NCBI GenBank assembly: GCA_030630095.1
Contig: DAOVNW010000022.1
Coordinates: 1 to 10,059 of the forward strand
Length of the DNA stretch: 10,059 nt
Reading direction: 5' to 3'
DNA from: Candidatus Omnitrophota bacterium
GTDB taxonomy: Bacteria > Omnitrophota > Gorgyraeia > JAGLLT01
The notes below the pieces were generated by a model that was not told where the DNA came from, did no database searches, and was given only the letters and a program-made list of their open reading frames with translations. The translations under genes were made by a program, and so were the position numbers. Positions 7,317-10,059 of this stretch are shown one piece after another; position 1 is the first letter of the stretch; the number at the start of each line of letters is the position of its first letter.

Positions 7317-7391
7317 TGTTTTTTAAATCTTTTTAATTTTTCGCTATAATTTTACACTTTTCGCTTTACGCTTTTAGCTTTTTACTTAATC
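7317..7391 (-). repeat. 75-base A-rich dispersed repeat, copy B
   Basis: Same element and orientation as copy A, four mismatches in 75 bases. A 47-base spacer with an unrelated, more GC-rich sequence (around CCCTTGCGGGC) separates A and B. On the minus strand the copy starts shortly after the SemiSWEET stop and the small GC-rich inverted repeat. Confidence 0.75.
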
Positions 7392-7394
7392 TTG

Positions 7395-7414
7395 CCCGTG
7401 CACATGGGGACGGG
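7395..7414 (-). repeat. Small GC-rich inverted repeat just after the SemiSWEET gene
   Basis: On the minus strand CCCGT and ACGGG form 5-base arms around a 10-base loop (CCCCATGTGC), starting one base after the SemiSWEET stop codon. No T-run follows, so it is a poor intrinsic terminator. Its sequence style resembles REP-type palindromes (inference). Confidence 0.4.
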
Positions 7415-7415
7415 T

Positions 7416-7667
7416 TCATTTATATTTGACTATCATCACTACAATCAAAAGAGATAAGATAAGCATAGCCCCGTTAGTCAGCATTATAGGCAATGAACTC
7501 GTTAATATCCCATAAATCAGCCATAAAAATATACCCGCGGAAAGCACAGAAAAGGTTACCAAAGATAAATCACCCACCCGCTTCGTCTTATAAATCCTCA
7601 TCACCTGAGGAAAAAAAGAAAGCGTACACAAAACCCCCGCGCACAACCCAATTACCAAACTCACCAT
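7416..7667 (-). CDS. SemiSWEET family sugar transporter (PQ-loop, three helices)
   Basis: A small membrane protein of the SemiSWEET/MtN3 family; such proteins dimerise to carry sugars across the inner membrane by facilitated diffusion. The protein has 83 residues with three helices (about 3-20, 37-56, 60-80). The PQ motif is Pro20-Gln21 in SFFPQVMRIYKTK, followed by GDLSLVTF. Trp49 and Asn65 fall where the substrate-pocket Trp and Asn of studied SemiSWEETs lie. An ATG at 7673 would add two residues, but AGGTGA (7674-7679) directly abuts it, while the ATG at 7667 has the proper 6-base distance; I use the latter. A REPIN-like element ends only 8 bases before this ribosome site. It lies downstream of the GGQ gene, probably cotranscribed or driven from unseen signals. 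The sugar carried cannot be predicted. Confidence 0.88.
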   Translation of the reverse strand: MVSLVIGLCAGVLCTLSFFPQVMRIYKTKRVGDLSLVTFSVLSAGIFLWLIYGILTSSLPIMLTNGAMLILSLLIVVMIVKYK

Positions 7668-7673
7668 TTTCAT

Positions 7674-7679
7674 TCACCT
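7674..7679 (-). promoter_or_regulatory. Shine-Dalgarno sequence deciding the SemiSWEET start
   Basis: AGGTGA on the minus strand is immediately next to the ATG at 7673 and 6 bases before the ATG at 7667. The spacing favours the second ATG. Confidence 0.6.
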
Positions 7680-7686
7680 TTTTTAA

Positions 7687-7784
7687 TAATTAGGGACACA
7701 TCCTAATTAAAATTTTTCTACTAATACTACTGTACCAAATTTCGCGAATTGCGCATTTTAATAATTAGGATGTGTCCCTAATTA
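7687..7784. repeat. REPIN-like element: two perfect 23-base inverted copies around a 52-base spacer
   Basis: The arm at 7687-7709 (TAATTAGGGACACATC plus CTAATTA) recurs as an exact reverse complement at 7762-7784. Each arm is itself an imperfect palindrome with 8-base stems TAATTAGG/CCTAATTA around GACACAT, so two hairpins or one long one can form. Total length is 98 bases, in the range of REP doublets (REPINs). The right arm contains the stop codon of the GGQ gene, and the left arm ends just before the SemiSWEET ribosome site. The spacer includes a near-palindrome around TTCGCGAA (7741-7748). No RAYT transposase gene is present in the window. REPIN status is inference from structure. Confidence 0.7.
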
Positions 7785-8197
7785 TTTTCTTCCAACTCAG
7801 GCCGGTAGGAACGCTCCTTTTTCTTTTGACTCCTCTTTGCCTTCTCTTCCAGCATCTTTTCCTTAGCCCGCTTGGATCGCTTGCGCTTCTGCCTTCTTAT
7901 TTTTTCTATTTGCTTTCTCTCCGCGGACAGTTTTCCCAGAACAAGAGTTTCAATTTTATTAACCAGAATCCTCCTGGCCAGAAATCTATTTTGAGCCTGA
8001 GAGCGTTCGCGCTGGCATTTCACCTCAAGGCCGCTCGGCTTATGCTTCAGATAAACACAGGTAGAAGTTTTATTAACATTTTGCCCCCCCTTTCCCCCGG
8101 AGCGGATAAACTTCTCCTCAAGGTCCTTTTCAAAAACCCCCAGCTCCCGCATCTTCTTTTTCAAAGCCTCTTTTTTAGCTTCGCTTACGCTATCCAT
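7778..8197 (-). CDS. Small GGQ-domain peptide chain release factor-like protein
   Basis: The 139-residue protein holds only the peptidyl-tRNA hydrolysing domain of class I release factors, without the codon-reading domains of RF1/RF2. Such proteins (ArfB and mitochondrial MTRFR/C12orf65 types) free nascent chains from stalled ribosomes. The core is FIRSGGKGGQNVNKTSTCVYL (about 30-50) with the catalytic GGQ at 37-39, followed by SGLEVKCQRERSQAQNR, which also matches release factors. From about residue 85 to the end the protein is mostly Lys, Arg, Glu and Gln, an extended basic helix/tail like that used by ArfB to enter the empty mRNA channel. The core looks nearer to MTRFR-like proteins than to E. 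coli ArfB, so I give no symbol. The start ATG has only a weak GGA about 9 bases upstream. Its TAG stop lies within the right arm of the REPIN-like element. Confidence 0.88.
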   Translation of the reverse strand: MDSVSEAKKEALKKKMRELGVFEKDLEEKFIRSGGKGGQNVNKTSTCVYLKHKPSGLEVKCQRERSQAQNRFLARRILVNKIETLVLGKLSAERKQIEKIRRQKRKRSKRAKEKMLEEKAKRSQKKKERSYRPELEENN

Positions 8198-8248
8198 ATT
8201 GACAATTCCAATATTTTACTCTTTGTCATTAAGACACTCATTCTATTA

Positions 8249-8300
8249 GCGAAAAGCTCAAACCGAAAAACGTAAAACGATAATTCAAAACTTAAAACTT
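8249..8300 (+). repeat. Divergent A-rich repeat tract in inverted orientation
   Basis: On the plus strand a chain GCGAAAAGCTC, GAAAAACG, TAAAACGA, TAATTC, AAAACTT, AAAACTT resembles the units of repeats A, B and C, which run on the minus strand. The similarity is of unit style and short stretches (GAAAAACGTAAAACGATAAT compared with GAAAAGTGTAAAATTATA), not a full-length match. Confidence 0.4.
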
Positions 8301-8330
8301 ATTTTCTGCCTCTCAAAGTTAGAATACTTA

Positions 8331-8347
8331 AACCAAGTACATTGGTT
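8331..8347. other. Short perfect hairpin in the recQ-GGQ gap
   Basis: AACCAA and TTGGTT form 6-base arms around GTACA. A T-rich stretch follows on the plus strand, where no gene ends. On the minus strand, downstream of recQ, only TAAGTATT follows, so it is at best a weak terminator for recQ. Confidence 0.3.
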
Positions 8348-8443
8348 ATTTCTTTTAACCTCGCTTAAAAGATATTCAATCTTAAAGCCATCTATTTTTC
8401 AATTTAATTTTGCAGTTTACATTTTTAACTTCTTTACTTATTT

Positions 8444-8517
8444 TGTTTTTAAATCTTTTTACTTTTACACTATAATTTTACACTTTTCGCTTTACGCTTT
8501 TAGCTTTTTACTATTTC
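8444..8517 (-). repeat. 75-base A-rich dispersed repeat, copy C, overlapping the recQ 3' end
   Basis: Same element as copies A and B, with one T fewer and about three substitutions against copy A in the core. On the minus strand it begins inside the last codons of recQ, and its GTAAAAAGCTAAAAGC start supplies the TAA stop at 8500-8502. Similarity to the flank of copy A (AAACAGGA followed by AGTAAAAAGC) continues a few codons further into recQ. Confidence 0.7.
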
Positions 8518-10059
8518 CTGTTTTATTACTTCAATAAACACATCAGCGTATGCTTTTAATTTATGTTCTCCGACACCGTAGATATTCGCGAACGTGTCCT
8601 TGATAAGCGGCCTTTTTGCCGCCATATCTTTGAGAGCCTTATCTCCAAATATAATATACGCCGGCACCCCTTTCTTTCGCGCGAGCTCCGCTCTCTTTTC
8701 GCGCAATCTTTGAAACAAACCCTGATCTATCCCGGCCCAGTCCTGCTCCCTGCGTTTTGACCTTTGTCTCGCGATCTGCTTTTTCTTTTCCCGGATAAGC
8801 GGCTTCGCCAACACCGGAACCGCCTCCGCGCCCAACAACTGCCGCCCCTTATCAGTCACCGACAACGTGGAAAATTCCCCCTCCCGCCGCAAAAAACCCT
8901 GGCCGAGAAGTTGTTCAATCATATAACGTATAAACGCCGCGGTCTCATTTGCCATTATGCCGAACATCGATAGTTCATTATGCCGCAGGTTCGTTATCTT
9001 ATCAAGCGTCTTACCCCTTAAAACATCCGCGATATACCCCGCGCCAAATCCGTATTCATCCTGCCTCACGCTATCCACACAAGATACGATATTCTGCCCC
9101 ACAACCAGCGGCTCCTCAATCATCTCCAGCTCGCGCAAACAATAATCGCAGGCGCTGCACATATTTACATCATAAGGCTGTCCGAAATAATTCACCAGCA
9201 CCTTATGGCGGCACTGTGGTTGAGCGCAAAAATTATACATAACCCCCAGCTTCTCCATTAACACCTCGTGCTCAGGAGATTTTTTAGCAAAAAAAGTCCA
9301 CAACCCATAATCCCCGCCGCTGTAAAACATATAACAAAATGCCGGCAGGCCATCACGGCCGGCGCGGCCGATTTCCTGCTGATATTGCTCAATACTCTTA
9401 GGCATCCCAGTATGCACCACAAAACGTATATTCGACCGGTCAATTCCCATGCCAAAGGCCACCGTTGCCACAATAATATTTACCTCCTCACGCATAAAAC
9501 AATTCTGGCTTATATGACGCTCTTTATCAGGCATACCAGCGTGATAGGGCATATTATCAAACCCCAGCCGCTTCAAATTAACCGACATACTATCCACATC
9601 TTTACGGCGCAGGCAGTAGATAATACCCGGCTCATTATTATGCCGTTTCAAAACCTCCGTTACCTGCTTAATAATCTGCTGGCGCGGCATCACCCTGTAC
9701 GTCAAATTAGGCCTGTCTACCAGCCCGATATGTATCACCGGACTGGACAATTCCAACTGGCTCACAATATCATCCTGCACCTCTTTCGTTGCCGTAGCCG
9801 TAAAAGCATGCACACTGGCCGCCTTAAATATTTTTTTTATCATCCCCAGCGCTCGATATTCCGCCCTAAAATCATGGCCCCAATGGCTTATGCAATGCGC
9901 CTCGTCAATCACAAAAAAGGAAACGCCGATATCCTTCAATAAACTAATTGCCGCCTCATTCTGCAATCGTTCCGGAGACATATACAAAAGTTTTATGTTT
10001 CCCTGCCGGCAATCCTCAATCGCCGCTCTTTGCTCGGCAACAGATAAGCTTGAGTTTAA
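8500..10059 (-). CDS. recQ: ATP-dependent DNA helicase RecQ (5'-truncated by window edge)
   Basis: RecQ is a 3'-5' superfamily 2 DNA helicase in recombination and repair. 519 residues are visible and the frame is open to the window edge. A TTG at 9987 and an ATG at 9981 are internal, because LNSSLSVAEQRAA...KLLYMSPERL upstream is typical RecQ sequence. Visible parts, numbered from the edge, are motif II DEAH (52-55) with its aromatic-rich loop CISHWGHDFR, motif III TATAT, motif IV GIIYC, motif V VATVAFGMGIDR and motif VI QEIGRAGRDG. After these come the zinc site (QCR, 17 residues on MCSACDYC), a winged-helix RQC region and a C-terminal HRDC domain (about 447-519). Motif 0 and Walker A lie beyond the right edge, so about 90-100 residues are missing. 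The last codons (EIVKS) and the stop lie in repeat copy C. The enzyme is otherwise intact. Confidence 0.95.
   Translation of the reverse strand, partial: LNSSLSVAEQRAAIEDCRQGNIKLLYMSPERLQNEAAISLLKDIGVSFFVIDEAHCISHWGHDFRAEYRALGMIKKIFKAASVHAFTATATKEVQDDIVSQLELSSPVIHIGLVDRPNLTYRVMPRQQIIKQVTEVLKRHNNEPGIIYCLRRKDVDSMSVNLKRLGFDNMPYHAGMPDKERHISQNCFMREEVNIIVATVAFGMGIDRSNIRFVVHTGMPKSIEQYQQEIGRAGRDGLPAFCYMFYSGGDYGLWTFFAKKSPEHEVLMEKLGVMYNFCAQPQCRHKVLVNYFGQPYDVNMCSACDYCLRELEMIEEPLVVGQNIVSCVDSVRQDEYGFGAGYIADVLRGKTLDKITNLRHNELSMFGIMANETAAFIRYMIEQLLGQGFLRREGEFSTLSVTDKGRQLLGAEAVPVLAKPLIREKKKQIARQRSKRREQDWAGIDQGLFQRLREKRAELARKKGVPAYIIFGDKALKDMAAKRPLIKDTFANIYGVGEHKLKAYADVFIEVIKQEIVKS

Larger units (their letters stand above)
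6974..7415. other. 442-base AT-rich intergenic region with repeats
   Basis: No convincing gene lies between the SemiSWEET stop and the ATPase start. The part next to the ATPase (about 6974-7125) is ordinary sequence and probably holds the operon promoter and leader. The rest is filled by an A-rich repeat of TCAAAAA-like units (7125-7165), two 75-base A-rich repeats (7195-7269 and 7317-7391) and a small GC-rich inverted repeat (7395-7414). No tRNA, riboswitch fold or T-run terminator is evident. Confidence 0.8.
8198..8499. other. 302-base AT-rich intergenic region with repeats
   Basis: No gene is supported between the recQ stop and the GGQ-gene start. It holds most of repeat copy C (8444 onward), a divergent A-rich tract in the opposite orientation (8249-8300) and a 6-base-arm hairpin (8331-8347). 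The promoter for the GGQ gene should lie near 8210-8250 if it is not cotranscribed with recQ. A TAAAAT box is present there on the minus strand, but no good partner box is. Confidence 0.75.

Noticed and set aside
7195..7391. CRISPR-like array (two 75-base repeats with a 47-base spacer)
   Set aside because: Only two adjacent copies, the repeats are too long and of low complexity, there is no palindromic core, and there are no cas genes.
7395..7414. Intrinsic terminator after SemiSWEET
   Set aside because: The arms are only 5 bases, the loop is 10 bases, and CAAGATTAAG follows where a T-run would be needed.
7772..8275. 167-codon plus-strand open frame opposite the GGQ gene
   Set aside because: It is the antisense shadow of a clear GGQ release-factor-like protein; the Phe/Leu-rich translation comes from the Lys/Arg/Glu-rich codons of the other strand.
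9268..9942. 224-codon plus-strand open frame opposite recQ
   Set aside because: It lies antisense to conserved helicase motifs and its translation shows no family features.
8500..9987. recQ starting at the TTG at 9987
   Set aside because: The frame stays open to the window edge and the 24 residues upstream match RecQ, while motif 0 and Walker A would be lost; the gene is cut by the window and not short.

Overview
The window is a compact bacterial chromosome segment in which every supported gene lies on the minus strand, so transcription runs from the right edge to the left edge. The gene content (type I QueF, class I two-subunit-type fumarase, a PilB/GspE-like ATPase, SemiSWEET, a small GGQ release-factor-like protein) and the A-rich intergenic repeats made of short quasi-periodic units suggest an uncultured Gram-negative-type bacterium, perhaps of the Omnitrophota/PVC sphere. 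That placement is inference from gene style and repeats, not a measured result.

Right part (about 7416-10059): a 5'-truncated RecQ helicase, a 302-base repeat-rich gap, a small GGQ-domain release-factor-like gene with a strongly basic tail, a REPIN-like inverted repeat pair, and a SemiSWEET sugar transporter. The stop codons of these three genes all sit inside or at the edge of repeat sequence. A 442-base spacer follows (6974-7415). It carries two near-identical 75-base A-rich repeats (a third copy lies at the 3' end of recQ), a second A-rich repeat type, and the likely promoter region of the operon below.

Left part (1-6973): nine genes packed head to tail with overlaps or gaps of at most 10 bases, almost certainly one operon: a PilB/GspE-family ATPase with an unusual membrane plus zinc-ribbon N-terminus, a CvpA-like membrane protein, an N-acetylmuramoyl-L-alanine amidase lipoprotein, glutamate racemase (murI), queD, queC, queE, queF, and the alpha part of a class I fumarase that runs off the left edge.

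Three themes are joined in this operon. The amidase, MurI and possibly CvpA concern the cell wall and envelope. QueD-QueC-QueE-QueF carry out the steps from dihydroneopterin triphosphate to preQ1 for queuosine tRNA modification (GTP cyclohydrolase I, Tgt and QueA are not in the window). Fumarase belongs to central metabolism. The ATPase would power a type IV pilus or type II secretion-like machine, but no partner gene of such a machine is visible here. I found no tRNA, rRNA, CRISPR array, riboswitch, intact transposase or integrase.
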